From contig CM053329.1 of the NCBI GenBank assembly GCA_028583605.1, positions 7,564,001 to 7,628,000 of the forward strand: a stretch of 64,000 nucleotides of DNA, in the 5' to 3' direction. Of this stretch, positions 45,001 to 60,000 are shown piece after piece. Both the position numbers and the translations under genes were made by a program. A model generated the notes under the pieces. It was not told where the DNA came from and made no database searches. It saw only the letters and a list, made by a program, of their open reading frames with translations. This DNA is from Dastarcus helophoroides (taxonomy: Eukaryota > Arthropoda > Insecta > Coleoptera > Bothrideridae). Position 1 is the stretch's first letter; every line of letters starts with the position of its first letter.

Positions 45001-48000
45001 GGTGGGGCGCAACTTTCATCTGCCTGACCAAACCATAGAGTATAGAAATCTCTCTCTCGACTTTTTTCTCGAAATTTTTACAAAAAAGTCGAAATTTCTA
45101 GTTAATGGTTAAAATTTCGAGATAAAAGCAGTAATTTTGACTTTAATTTCGGAATTGCGAGAAAAAAGTCGAAATTTCAACTTTAATCTTAGTATTTCGA
45201 GAAAAAGTCGAACTTTCAACTCGAAATTTCGAAAAAAAACTCTTTCTAAATTGATGTCCTTTCTACGCCTTCATTATTTTGGCTTCTTAAACTTACAACT
45301 CAATATTTAAAAAACATCAGAAAAATATCGATGTATCGTTATCAAATTCTCATGTTTTAGACATCGATATTTCATAAAATAAAATATCGATATTCAATTC
45401 TTGAACGATGTTGCTTCCCTAGGTTCAGGTCTGAATTCTAAAAACTTTTCTTTAATAAATTTAATTTATTTTAAATTTTAGTTTTTTCTCAACATTCAAC
45501 TTTAAGCTTGTAATTTTGATTTCTTTTTTTATCTAACCGGCTTAAAAAGAAAATATTTAATTTATAAAGAATTGTAAATTAAAATATTCGAGTAGAAATT
45601 TCGTGATTGTTTCTTTATAAATAAGTATGAATTTTTTTCAACTTTCATATTAATTTGGATTTCGACTTTTTCTAATAATTTCGCAAGACATTCGATAAAA
45701 GTAGAAATTTTGTAAAAAAAATCAAGCTAAAAAATATCTTAAACTGACTCGTTCGTTCTATAAAACAAACAAGCTTATTTGTCAAGATTTCATAATTTAA
45801 GAAATGTGCTATCGCTGGGAAAGTTTGTGCGGCGCACAACTAGCACATCTACACATGGCGGTCTTGGTAACTTGATAACTGATGGCTGGCATTATTTTAA
45901 GGTGAAAAAATCATTTGAACAACGATCATTGGCATCTCAAAACTCTTATATTAAAAGAAAAAGTATTAAATTTATCAAGTTGTTTTGTGCCTTTATATCT
46001 TCTGCGACAACTTGACTACGCCGCTAAAATTTTAATTAATTTTGTTTATAAATCCTCATTTTATTTACAACAAAATTATTTAATGTATTTTTTTTTATTT
46101 TCATATGACGAACGGTTCAATGGTAGACTATTATTTTATTTGGTTATTGGAAAGTACTTAAAAGAATATAAAAACGGAAAAATGCATTCAAACTAAAAAT
46201 TAAATATACCAATAGGTTTATTCTTCATGGTGAACTCTTATTGTTCGGAAACACTGTTTATTAATTTTATTTAATATTTCTACGACCCAGTTTAAATTTA
46301 AATATTTCCAAACTGAGTCGCAGAAATGTTAAATATAATTAATAAACATACAAATTAAATACTTGGTAGGTGGTATACTGAAACTTTCAGTCGTCCCAGG
46401 TTGTACCACCCAACGTGTCAGTAGGAGGCGGTGAAATGATGCTTACATCAAGTTTCCACCTCTCACACGTGATTCGGTTCCAGCTATTGTTCTTTCCTCA
46501 TCCTGATCTTTTCCTTATTTTTTTTTTTTTCATCTCCTCTGTGTTTTTCTTGTAATTTTTAGAAACAAATATGATGGATTCTCTTCGTGCCAAACATTTC
46601 GGATCTAAACTACCCTCCAGTTCGAATGTCCGAGTGGAGGGTGTGTGAGGGAATCGAAAATCAACAGAAAATTTTAATTTTCAAATAATTCATTTAAAAT
46701 TCAGTTCTGTAACATTCGGGGCTAAACTCAAATTTAAACTCGGCTCACCAACACTTTCAAAATGAAAGACCCCATGTGCTGTTTTTGGTGGAAACCCAAG
46801 TCTCCCTATCCATCAATACAGTCCACTTGCTTTGCCCTAATTACGACTTGCACAAAGTTTAGACACAAGGGGAGAATTTGTGCTTTTACGCGAAGCGACC
46901 TGTCCTGTCAACGAGAAGAAACACTGGAATCTACTAATCATGATGTGCCTCGGCTGAAAATCCGCTCCAAAAGCCAAGTAATATTCATTTGTTCACTTTA
47001 TCTGTCTCCAAACGATTTCTCATGCAGACAGCTTTTCTCTTATTTCTCCATAACAAATTTGTCCATATCCAAACGCTGTCTTTCTCGGTTGTCTTTCTCG
47101 GTGACTTCAACGTACACAACATCCCCTGCTTAAGGTTTTCTTCCCGAGCTGACGACGCGGGAAGGGTGCCAGAAGCTTTCGCCATCACTTGTGGACTATT
47201 GCAATTGGCTGAGGAACCCACCACAGTTCCTGATGTAGATACCCATCAACCTAATCTACTCGACTTTTCCTTACAAATTCTCCAAATTCGTATAAAATCA
47301 CTGAGCCATCACCGCTTGCTTCCGTCACAAGCTTGTAGCAGCCTTTCGTTCGCTTCATATATCACCTCCTTCCCAGCCCCGTAGGGTTTGGCACTTTAAT
47401 TCTGCAAACTGGGAAGAATTAAGAGATTCTTTGCATCTTTTCCATGGAAAACAGCCTGCTTTAACTCATATAACCCTTTCTAAATCGCCGAATCCATCAC
47501 TGAAACTATCCTAATTGGTATGGAATGCTCAACTCCCCATTCCCCAAAGAAGTCTGCCTCCACTAAACCTTGGTTCAGCAAAAAATGTGCTCGGGCTGCC
47601 TCCTGCAAAAATCGCGCATATCATTGTTGGAGAAATAATCCCTCAGTCGAGACTCGGACCACCTTTGTAAATGCACGAAATCTTTGTAAACAGGTTATTG
47701 ACGAGGCCAGAGGCTTATCAATTGTCCGAACGGTTCTAGATCATTTTGGGGATTTGCAAAGACGGTCGATTGGAAAGAATTTTACATCTTCAAATTTTCC
47801 ACCTTTACTCGATGACAACATCAATGTTGCGACTACTTCCAAGGAAAAGGCTGACCTTCTAGCCTTAATGTTTGCTGAAGATTCCAACCTTGGGTCTCGA
47901 AACGCAGAACCTCCTATCCTTCCTAACGTTGGCACTTCAATGTCTGAAATTGTTTTCAGACAACGCACAGTCAGGGCGATTTTCCTCGAGCGCAATACAT

Positions 48001-51000
48001 CGAAAGCTTCTGGCCTTGATACTATCCCTGCTATTGTTCTTAAGAAGTACGCTCCAGAGCTGACTCCTGCCTTAAGCAAATTGTTTACACTCTCTTACAA
48101 CAAAGGTTCCCTAACATCTGGAAATCTGCTAAGGAGCAGCCGGTCCCCAAAAAGAAAAAAAGAAATCTGGTTAAAAACTATCGCCCTACATCTTTGTGTC
48201 CGTTATATCTAAAGTAATAGAAAAGGTTATCAACATCGAGATTCTCAAATATCTGAAGGAGAATAGAATCATCTCGGACAGGCAATACAGTTTCAGACAA
48301 CAACGCTCAACTGGCGATCTACTGGCATATGTTACTCAGCTATGGAAAAACATGGTGAGGCCATGATTGTGGCATTGGATATCTCAAAAGCCTTCGATGC
48401 AGTCTGGCCCTTATCTCGCCAAATTAACATCCTAGGGTCTTTCTCCTAGATTCTGTCATTTGATATCCAGTTTTATCGCTGACAGATCTCTTCAGGTCGT
48501 CGTCGATGGTATCTCATCCGGACATTTGCGATTAATGCAGGAGTGCCTCAGGGGTCTCTACTGCCTTCCACTCTGTTTCTGTTACACATTAACGATCTCT
48601 TAGCTTCAACTTCCAATCCGATATACAGTTACGCAGATGATAGTAGCCCGATGTCATCTTCTTTCTCCGACAAACCATTATCCGCCGCTACTTCAGTTCG
48701 ACTAAGGGAACAGCAGATACAGATGATTAACCGAGATCTCGAAATTATTCTGGAATGGGGTAAGAAAAGTCTAGTCAACTTCAGCGCCTCAAAAAGTCAG
48801 ACCGCGGTTTTTTCTAAGAACACATCAAGGGATAATGCAACAAACATACTCATGGACGGTAAAATCCTCCCGACGGGATCTAATCTGTCTATCCTAGGAG
48901 CGAATGCGAGCACTAATTTCTCTTGGGACGATCATGTGAGCACCATTGCCAAATCCGCATCTCAGAAGCTAGGATTTCTCTTTAGAGCGAAAAAGTACTT
49001 CACATCCCATCAGCTACTCACATTATATAAAGCTCAAGTTAGGCCAACACTAGAATACTGTTCTCATGTTTGGAGTTCAGCCCCAAAGCAAACTTTAGCT
49101 CTTTTGGATTCAATTCAAAGAAAAGCGATTCGTCTAATTAATGGCGAGAGTTTGACCGATTATCTCGAAACACTAGAGCACAGGCGGATGGTTGGTAATT
49201 TATCTCTTTTCTCAACTACTTTCATGGAAGATGCTCACAGGATCTAATAGGATTGATCCCAAGGGCAAGATAATTGAGGCATACAAGACAGTCGGAGAGA
49301 GCGAATTCCTGTACGGTCCAGCTTGACACAGTGAGGACTTCTGTCTACGGAGGCTCTTTTTTCTATAGAACTTCCAAGCCATAGAACTTCCAAGCTGTGG
49401 AGCTCGTTACAGAACGAAATTTTCCCCAAAAATTACAACCTATCCTTGTTTAAGAAGGCGGTTCATCGCTATCTATCCTTATTTCCGCATCCTACTCGCG
49501 GTGCTTTGAAGGCATAATAGGGTTATCCTTTGCGAGTAAATTGAACATAAAAAAAGACGTAAAATATAAACTAATTTTGAGCAAAAATAGAAATTCATAA
49601 GTTGCTAATTTTTTTGATATGGAATTTCTTGAAATTGAATTTTTTCTAGTTTCTAGGTTAAAATCTTGAAATTTATAACTTTATGAAATTTTTTTAATCG
49701 TTAATTTTTGAAAATTTTGTTTTTCCAGAAATTTGAATTTTTTTCTTCAAATTCAATTTTAATTCTGAAATTTCGCCTTAAAGCTCCAATCCTAATTTAT
49801 ACAATTAATGAAAGTTAAAAATATTTATAAGTTGATTTATGTGGGATTGTGTTTTTTTTTAATATTTTTCGTTAATTGATTTTTTAAAAGTTATGAAAAC
49901 AATGGGATTTTTATGTTTCTGATCACTGATGTATTAATTAATTTGGAATTCTTGTTTTTTTTTAAGTGAAAACTCCTTTAGACTCGCTGGGCGATTTTAG
50001 ATAGGGGGAACAATTAGAGTTTCGCGTCACCATCACCCTAATTAGCCTTAACATGCTCTAATGTTAACAGTATTATGTAGCCATGAGTAAGGCCGATCAG
50101 ACCCATGCATCAAAATCTGCCGCCTTAATCAGCTAAGCTATACAGACTGACGGCAAGAATATGAATTTTAACTGGATTTAAGGAGGTTGGGGCGGGATAG
50201 TCCCAGCAAAGCGTAAATAATATTCTTAGTAGAAACTATTTCGCAATCGGTGATTAAAAATAGTTGTAGAAATTTCAATGCTTATTAGTTATTAGTATTG
50301 CAATAAATACTTATATAAATCATATTTACCCACTATATGTCGTTTATTTACGTTATAATGTGAGTTAAGAAAAACATAAAAACTTGTTCCAGTCTACAAA
50401 CATAAAAATAATATAAAACCAAAAAACTAGTAAAAAAAGGTAGAAGGAGGACAATACCATAATATAATAAGAAAATCATTAGATGAATTAAATATCGTAG
50501 TCAAAAATAAGACAATTTATCTGTTTTAAAGCAGCAACGTTGCAAGTAACTGATAGCACAGGTCCACAAAAAAGTGGTGTATGCTGGGGACCGAAGTATG
50601 GTTTTCTGGGGTATTTTTTCCCACTGAATACGAATCAGAAGTCACAATTGGAGGTCAATGAGCAAATAACCGAGAAAAACCCAAAAAACTGATAAAAGTA
50701 TCGTGAATATTTTGATACGTTGTCGGTTGCTTTAAGAGTGCTTCTTTTATATTTGATGTCAGTTTATACTAAAAATTATTAAATTGTAAGTAATAATAAT
50801 AAAAATAATATGGAAAACATTTCTTGCGATTCTTTCTGCTAAACAACCCCTGCAATATAGGCAACACATTAATCATTAATCATCAAAATGTTTAAGCGTG
50901 AAGCCAGTTTTGGTTTTAGTGATTTTTTTAGTAACTTTTCTAAAGGTTAATTTAATACTTCTGGCCTTCCCTTATGCGGATTTATCTAAAATAGACTATA

Positions 51001-54000
51001 TGTTTCTCAAATGTCAAAATACAACACACAACACAAATTTTCATTAATGTGGATCCAGCTTTTTATTAAAGATTTTTAATTTCTTACATAAATTTTAAAT
51101 TTTTTAAAAATTTAGCAGAGATTCGAAATTTCTAATTTTAAATCAAAATGTTGATGAAAATCTCTAAATATTTGGAAAAAACCGACATTTGGTAAAAAAT
51201 TCAAAACTATTGAAAAATTGAAGCATTAAAATATTTATTTTCAAATTAGGTAAAAAAAAGTTGAAATTTTTAGAAAATACTCAAGAGACGGGGGCACTCG
51301 CTCAACTAGACGAAGTAAATTATTTATGTCTTACCTCATACGTCAAAAGCGACAATTCCTGTTCTGAGCACTTCACATCCTTGCTAAAATTAGAATTCAT
51401 AAATTTAAACAACTGCTGAATCCTTTGGTCTTGTCTCAAATCTTCTCCAAATTTAATCAAGAAAGGATACGTCTTGGTATCGTTGCCTATAATTTCGATT
51501 TTAATCGGTCTCCTTATCGAAGACATCACCATTACATGTGGCGAAAAACGGCCGATTTTCACATGATGTTGAACCAACGGCATCTTATGCCCGCTGTACT
51601 GACCAGGAATTTCCAAATCCAGACCAAATTGTTGGGCGGAAAAACTGGACAACCACGGACAGTAGTCCTTCAGTAATTTGGACAATTGACGCGACTTCAC
51701 CAGCTCGTCAAAATCAAGTTTTACCTTTGCCATAATGTCCCGTATTTTGTCCACCACATTTTTATTTGAAACTGCAATAACAGATATATTAGACTTTTAT
51801 CGTTATTGGGATAAGTACACACGTCTTAAAGTGGCAATGTCCTTTTTGAAATCTTTTGTACACATTTTTTTGTACATATTCCCTTGAAAGCTATCGGGAT
51901 TTTTCGAATCCGGTGAACCGTTGAACAAATCTTTAAGGATGTAATTAAGAATAGTTTCAGCTACATTCATCTTTCCAGTAGAACATGCTGTGATAAGTTT
52001 ATCTAAATTATACCGCAGGATGATGTGTGGCATGGCAACATTGGCGAGTGCTTTTAGAAAAATGTCAAGTTTTTCATTATACAGCAAGCTATCCAATCTA
52101 AAATTATAAACTGGTGTAAGTGTAAGTTAAGGATAATTGATTACCTTTCTAATAAAGCCAAAGCTTCTGCTTTGTAGTCTTTGCCTTGCAAGTTGTAACT
52201 GTCTTTGCTCATTTTGTAAGCATACATAATAGCTTGAGGATAAGTTCGAGCGACTCTTTCAATTATAGGGGCTACTGCCAAAACTTTATCGGAGTCTACA
52301 CATGTTAAAAGCTGCGGTATCCAAAAAAGAAACATCCAAGTTGGTATATTGGAGCACTGTAACCAAAAAATTTAAAAAAACCATTTCTAAATTTAGTCAA
52401 ATTTTACCTCTTTTATAAACATATCCTTATAAGCAGATCCTAAGTTGTCGATTTCTAAAAGAGAAGGGAACAGGAGTCTCGCTTCTGAAGACTGCAGTTT
52501 CGTTGCCCGTAAAACGCAAAAAATAAAATCAGGTAGATGCGATTTTTGCGCACCGCGCAAATATTCCGCCAAAGTCGCGTAAATTTGGGCCAATTGCTGA
52601 CAACTGTCTTTCTTGGAGATATTCTCTTGCATATCCGTAAATTGATCCACGGATTGCTCATGAGTTTGTATCACGGACCTCAGATACTCAGCAGCTAATT
52701 CTGTTAGGTCTTCTGGTCGATTAACGGATGGCACATGTAGAAATGACGATACTGCTTCATTATATTTACCAAATATTTCCGGACTAGAATTAAATATACT
52801 TGAAACGTCCTGAAGAATGTTAAATTTCAGAAGTTGGGCTGATAAGAACAATTTTGTATCGTTTGTTTCGAGAGTGCCTAAAAATTTAAAACAGTAGTAA
52901 GGAAATATTATTTTGTAGAAATCTAACATACAAGATGGTGCAAAAAGCATGGACCAGGTTCGGTTCTCAACAATATCTTATAAAGAGCGAACATATCACA
53001 GTAGTAATTAAAGTTACGAAAAAAATTAAAGGTTAACCACTCTCTTTTCACGCGCTCTACAGAATATATAGCGAAGTATACAGGCAGTTTTATTTTTCCC
53101 GTATAAACATTAATTTAACTGTTTTAAAAGGAACTACTATTTTACTGCTTTCTCAGATTACCCATAAAAAATAAACCGCAAGGATAAAAAGGTTTTTTTT
53201 TTCAAATTTCTGATATTTTTGAGTATTGAAATGTTTGTTCCAACGCAGCAATTTACCGCGCAGTATACGGGCACGAAGGATATCCAGAACAAATGATTTT
53301 TTAAAGAATTTTCAAATAATGGTTAGTTACTTAAGTAAACCCCGCGTAAAAGTTTTTAGAATATTATAGAGGGTGTCAGGAACAATCGTAACTATTCAGT
53401 AGCTCGTGAGTCTATTAGAAGTTGATCGCCCCACAATATTATTTCATGGCAATGGCTCTTTCACACGGAGAGCCGTAAGGCTCGTCCTCGCAAGCGAGCG
53501 AAAAACTCGCAGACTGAATGCAAAGAGTACAATGGAGCTTTCACATGGGAAGCACGGGCCTTTAGGGACGCGAGAGAGAGAGCCGGTAAGGCTCGTGCAT
53601 TTCGAGCCATGCGCTTGAAAGGGATCGCGTCTCTTGCTCGAAATGCAAAGAGAGGAATGAGGGCATTTACACGAGATGATCGACAAACGCTTATGGCTGA
53701 CGCTCCCTAGCGTTAAGTCGAGATGGATTTTTATGTCGAATTGTTAATTAATTCAATCAGTATCCGACCCAGCGTTGCCACCTGTCACGATTTGGACGGG
53801 ATAATCCCGATCAAAATTTCGTATGCTGGATTTTGGGCAATATTGCCAACTGATTTTTTTTATAAAAAAAGAAGAGCTTTTTTTATTGATAGACTACCCC
53901 GATTTTTTCGACACAAAAGATGATAACTCTGATGCGCCCTTTGGCACAAAAATGACAAGTCATACAAGAACGGCGAAAGGGTAACTAAAAATTGGAGGAA

Positions 54001-57000
54001 AGTTTCCGAAGTCCTTAACGGGAATTTTGTAGCATTGCCTGTGTCTGATTCGAGTAATTGTAATTAACGACGGACGCAAGGTATTCTGTGAGACGCACTG
54101 TTTAGCGCCCGAGCCGAAAGGCTCCCCATGTGAAAAAGTGGAAGGTAGGAGCGAAAAAAGCTCCCGCTCATGAAAACGAGCTTTGACACTCTCCATGAGA
54201 AGGAACCGTATGGGTTTGAAAAGACATGGGAAGTGAAATATCAGATAAAAACAAATACAAAGTAAATTATTTCTTTAGGTAAGAAGAAAGCAAAAATAAC
54301 ATTTTGAAAGAATATAAGAAACTGATACTCGCTCTTTCGTTTGCATGAAAGAAAAGAGAATGGATTCTTGGGTCACTTTTCGATTTTTTTTGAAAAATTT
54401 GATTTTTATTGAAATATTTTGACTTCGCATGAAAATTTCGACTTTATGTCAAAATTTCGACATTATAAAATATCCACTTTTTCCAAAATCTCTTCTCTTT
54501 CGATTTCCAATTCTTTTTTAAATTCTGGCTTTTTTGTATGCATTTTGACTCTCTCAAGAAATTTATATTTTTGAAATCTCAGCTTTTTAGAAATTTTCCG
54601 CTTCAAAGTTTCAATCTTTTTAATATTTCGACATTGGTTATCTCAAAGTTTAAAATTTTTTCAGAAATTTTTAACCTTTTCAGATTTTTGACCGTATTTT
54701 TGAAAATTTTGATATTTTTTTAATTCCCACCTCATTATAACAAATGTTTTATAATTTTGTCTCGAAATTTCGACAAATTCGCAAATCTGAATTTTTTGAA
54801 TGAGACTGTTAAAAAGTCTAATTATTTACAAAAATTTAATTTTTTTTCAAAGTTTCTACTTTTAAAGACATTGACTTACTTGCATTTTTTTAATTCGACC
54901 TTTTTCAAGATTTTGGCTTATTCTCAAAATTTTGACTCCCTAAAATGAAGACTTTTTCAAAAATTTGGCTTCAGTTTACATTGAAAATTTTGACTTTCTT
55001 GAACATTTTGTCTTTTTTTTATATTTCAAATTCATAGGTATTTTGAAGATTTTAATTTTCAAGTTTTCCAAATTCTTTTAATTTTTACTTTTTCCAATTC
55101 TTTAGCTTATTTAGAAAATTTCACCCTCCCACAATTTCACCTCCATTCAAAATTTTGATTTATTGGCTAAATTATTTTTTTTCAAAATTTCAACATTTTC
55201 TGGAAATTTTGACTCTGCTAATTTCAATTTTGTGAACAATTTTATATTTTAATTTTGTCCTTATTGAAAATTTTGACATTTTTTTTAAATTCAAATTTTT
55301 GGAAAATTTTTATATAAAATTTCGACCTTTTCTCAAAACTTTCACTGATTTACAATTTTTTGTAAATTCGGTTAACTGCTGAAATCTCCTTTTTTTTAAG
55401 TTCTACCTACTTTTTCAAAATATCCACTTTTTTTTTTAATTTCGAGTTTTCTTTAAAACTTTCGACTTTTTCTCGACGTTTTGATTTTTAGGTATACAGG
55501 GTGAGTCACTAAGCGGGAATCGGTCTTAAGACTGTTGACCCTTTTTTTCGAAAGTTTACCTTTCTCAGAATTTCGAATGTTTGAAACTTCGACTTTTTAA
55601 AAACTTCGCTGATTTTTAAAAAATTTCGAATTTTTTTGAAAAATATGAGTTTTCAAATACCAGATTTTTAAAATTTTGAACAAATTGTATAACACGAATT
55701 CTCTTTTTCTCGAAGTTTCGGTTTTTTCCACCTTTTTTCAGAATTTCGACTTTTTTAGAAACTTCAATCTAATTCTTCAAAATTTCGCTTTTTTTGGAAC
55801 TTTTAACATTTTTTTTAAAGGTTTGACTTTCTCTAAATTTAGAATTTTTGTTATCTTCGGGTTTTTAAGAAATTCGCTGTTCCTGAAAACTTCGAATTTT
55901 TAAATTTTTAAACGAATTGAATAAAACCAGTTTGAGACTTGGCTAAATTTGGATTTTAAAGCTGCCATTTTAAAAAGAAGTATTTTGCAAATTTAAACTG
56001 AACCGAAGAATTTTCCAGTTTAAAATTTAAATAGGAATTTCGAAAAAAAATAGCACAAATTTCGAGCAAAAATGTAAAATTATGTAAAAAGTCCTGAGTT
56101 TTACCTCGAAATTTCGAGTATTTATCTTTTTATCCCTTTTCTCGCCAATCGGAGGGCCTGTTTCTTAAATTTCGAGTTAACACCTCGAAATGCTGGTTTT
56201 AATTCGAAAGCATTTTAGAAATTTGAAGTTTAAACCGAAATTCCCCCCGTAATTTAGAAATTTCGAGATTTTTTTTAATCATGACGTTTTCTTCACCTTA
56301 TACATTTAGGTTTTAAAGTCGAAATTTTAACTTTAATTTAGAAATATACTTCTTTAAATCAAAATGTGGAGAAACATTTTTTAGATACAGGGGCACCCAA
56401 AAAAAACCGGACTGAGAGCACGCTGAAATTCGTAGACATAGGCAAAAAATTCTTCCGCTAGATAAATTTAGGAGAGACTTACATGAAACAAGCCCAAATG
56501 ACGTCAGTTTGTAGGTTAACATGTGATTGTACTATTTCTACTACTGTTGTTGTTGCGGCTGCGAAGCCGTTAAGGCAAATTAAAAAAAAACACAGAATAT
56601 GTTTGAAATTTTGTTTCCTGTAAAAAATCGGTAACTGATGCTTACCAAATGCTTCAAAAGGCTTCCAAAGAGAATGCTGTGTGCCGGACAATTTTTGAGT
56701 AGTTTGGGAGCTTTAAAGTTTAAAGGACATGCTCACTCTGAACTTCCTTCAATATCTCGAAACAATAAAAACATTGAAAAAATCCGCCAAAAGATCAACG
56801 AAGATCATCGTTTCACGATAGACGAAATTTCAGAAGAGACCGGCGTAAACTCGTTCTAACGGATTTTGACTGAGGATTTGCAAATGAGACGTGTACCGCT
56901 AACTTGTTCCTTGCCTTCTTAAACATCAATAAAAAAATATTCGATTGAACTTCCAACAGGATTCGAAATAGAGATCCAAGCTTTTTGATCAAAGTCATTA

Positions 57001-60000
57001 CAGATGATGAGAGTTGGTATTGCAGGTATGACTCAGAACCAAGCAAGTGTCAAGCCAATGGAAAATTCCCAACTCCCCCAGCCCAAAGAAAGCAAAACAA
57101 GTTAGGTTAAATGTTAAATGATCATTGTCTTTTTTGGTGGAATTGTGTATCAGGAATTTATTCCCCCTGCCAAACTATTAAGCAGCATTTTTATTTGAAC
57201 TTTTTAAGAGGAGTGTGGGAAGATATGCGGAGGAAACGCCCTAAACTTTGGCGATCAGGTGACTAGTTCCTTCATCACTAAAACGCCCCCGCACGCACAT
57301 CTTACAAGTGAACTACTATTTGACCTTTTTGGGTCATTCGGTCATTCCCTGCCCTCCCAGTATTCGCCAGATCCCCGTGCGACTTCTTCTTGTCCCTGAG
57401 AATGAAGAGAAATCCAAAATGGAAGCGTTTTAATGATATGGAGGCGGTAAAAATAGCTTTGCAAAGGGCTTTGGACGATATCAAAGTTGAATAGTTTCGG
57501 AGATGCTTTAAACAGCGGAAAAAAAGACTTAAAAAATGCATCGCATATAATGGAAGATAGTTTAAAAGTGACTGAAAGAATTTTGCATAAAGGTTTGTAA
57601 ATTAAATATTTATGACAAAAAATCCGATTTTTTGGATACCTCGTATTTCAAAGTTTATTTTCAAAATGTCGACATCATTTCCAAATTTTGTCTTTAAACT
57701 CTGAGTCCTTAATCCCTGCATTTTGACTTTTGTCTATACATTTTAATTTTAAATGTACAATTTCAACTTCAAACTCTAAATTTACAGAATAGTTTTTTTA
57801 GTCTTATAATTTTTCGTCGATGTTTTTTCGCGTTAATCACAAATTTCTAACCGTAAGGTAAGCAATTTTAAGAAAATAATTAGAAAATACAAATTTGTGC
57901 TTCTGATTCTGGGAAAAAGTCGATATTTTTAAAAATAAATATTACAATCTTGTCTGCAATTATGACTTTTCAAAAAATTTGGATTCGTAAAATAGATTTC
58001 AACTTTGAAAATCGATATAAGACGTATTAAAATCCGAAATTTTGAATTAAAAAATACGAAAATTCGAAGTTTTCTTTTCTAGAATTTTAGGAGCAAAAAT
58101 TAGAAATTTGTTTCGATTTTTTTCTCGAAATAAGCATTTTTTCTTGAATCAAATTATTTTTAGAAATTTTCGGATTTTGATATATGTATTCCTCGAAATT
58201 TTATGAATTGAAAGAAAATTTTTAATTGTTTCTTCTCATTTTAACTTTTGTCTAAAAATGTCCACGCCACTCTCGACATTTTGCTTTTGAAAGCAAACTA
58301 ATAGGTCGAAAATATCAACAGTTTTGACTGAATTCGGAATATTTCGGAAAATAGTCTCATTTTTTTAGAATTTTGAGTCTTTCTTCTCGAATCTTAGAAA
58401 TTAATGTCGAAAATTTAAAATCTAAATTTCCATCTGCTTTCTAAAACTAGTTATCGAAAGAAAATATTTGAAGTTTAAAAGAAAATATATAATTTAAATA
58501 AATTGAATATTTTAAGTTGTAACCCAAAATTTTGAGAAAAAACTTTTCGATTTTATGGAGAAAATTTCAGTATCATTTCCAATTCATTTTTTTTGTCAGT
58601 TAGCGCGCAATATCAAATATTTAAAAGCTAAATCATTTTTACAATAACTATTGTAGGAAAGATGAAACGCCCGCGTTTTATGGTCAAATTTCCTCAATCA
58701 TGCGATTGAAAATTGCTCAAATATACTGGCATTTTATTCGATTCGAATTCGAACAAATAGCAACGCCAGAATCAGACAAGAAAACTGAAGGTTGAACGTT
58801 GAAACTGCCAAACTCGATCTTTAAAGCACGTAAGCGTGTAAAGTAGCGTAATTGTACAAACAATCGTGTTAAAAGTAAATTATCGCAACTTCCGATTTGT
58901 ATCAACCTTCGAAATCGTTCAATTAGCAACTTGGAATTTCTGTAAAATTCTTGTTGCAAATTATTTTCAAAAGTAGCCCAATTTGCGATAAAGCTGGCCA
59001 CCCTGCCCTTGAATAAACCTTTTTTAAAATGTATATTCAACTAAGCATCCATGCAAGTGCACCTAACAGAATTAATTGAACAAATGAGAGACTGAAATTT
59101 ACCTAATTTCACAAAAGCGTTCATGAAGTATTTAAGTGCATCTTCCTTGTCCTTAGATACTTTTGCTTTTATACATACTGTCTGACAAGCAGGTATTATA
59201 TATTCTGAACCTGAACTACTTTCGTATTCTTTCCAATATTTCGATGCAATCGAAAAATTATTTTCTCTAATAGCGACTCGTATCATTCTCAAATTTAAGT
59301 CATATTTAGCAGAATGCAAACCCCTAATTTCATCCTCAATACCACAATCTGTAAAAGACCGTATTTTGTCTTCTAGCAATTTAATAAACTGTCTCTGGTG
59401 CAGTAGTTTCGTTTCAAAAGATGTTATCGAAGGCAAAAGCTCATCATCCAAACTTGCCCGCCATTGCAACTTAAGCAAACCCGTCAAGTGATTCGCATTC
59501 ATTGGATTAAGATGCTCATGCAGCCAAATGAAACGATCAATGTCTACTATGTTGCGCAATTTCAATATTTTACTATATCTTAATGAAGCAAACATCGGAT
59601 CTAGTAACTGCCATTTTTCGAGGAATGTTTCCATATGGGTTTTCAAGTTTTGCTTGGCTGTTTGAAAATCTTTGTCTCTAACAGATAACATGGACATTTC
59701 CTCCGAAAAATTACTGCATAAGTAATAGTATTTATCAACTTCGTTCTGGATGATTTCATTCAAATGAACCAAAAATTTCGGAGAAGGTTGTTGCTCGAAT
59801 AATATGTTGTTGACTTCCGCGGTTATGTACCAAGGAAGTAGTTTTTGTTGGTTCCAACCCTGATCCCAAAGAGCTTGCAAACAATTCGTATCATTTGTCT
59901 CCACAACATGTTCTATTGCTGATGGTAGATGTTTCCATTCCCCTAGATGGGCGAAGCATTTAAAATATGATTCGTAATAAAAGTCTTTTCTTTCGTAGGA

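Noticed and set aside
53406..53686. Overlapping ORFs on both strands in the GC-rich island
   Set aside because: Mutual shadows in GC-richer repetitive DNA; no domain and strong internal repetition.
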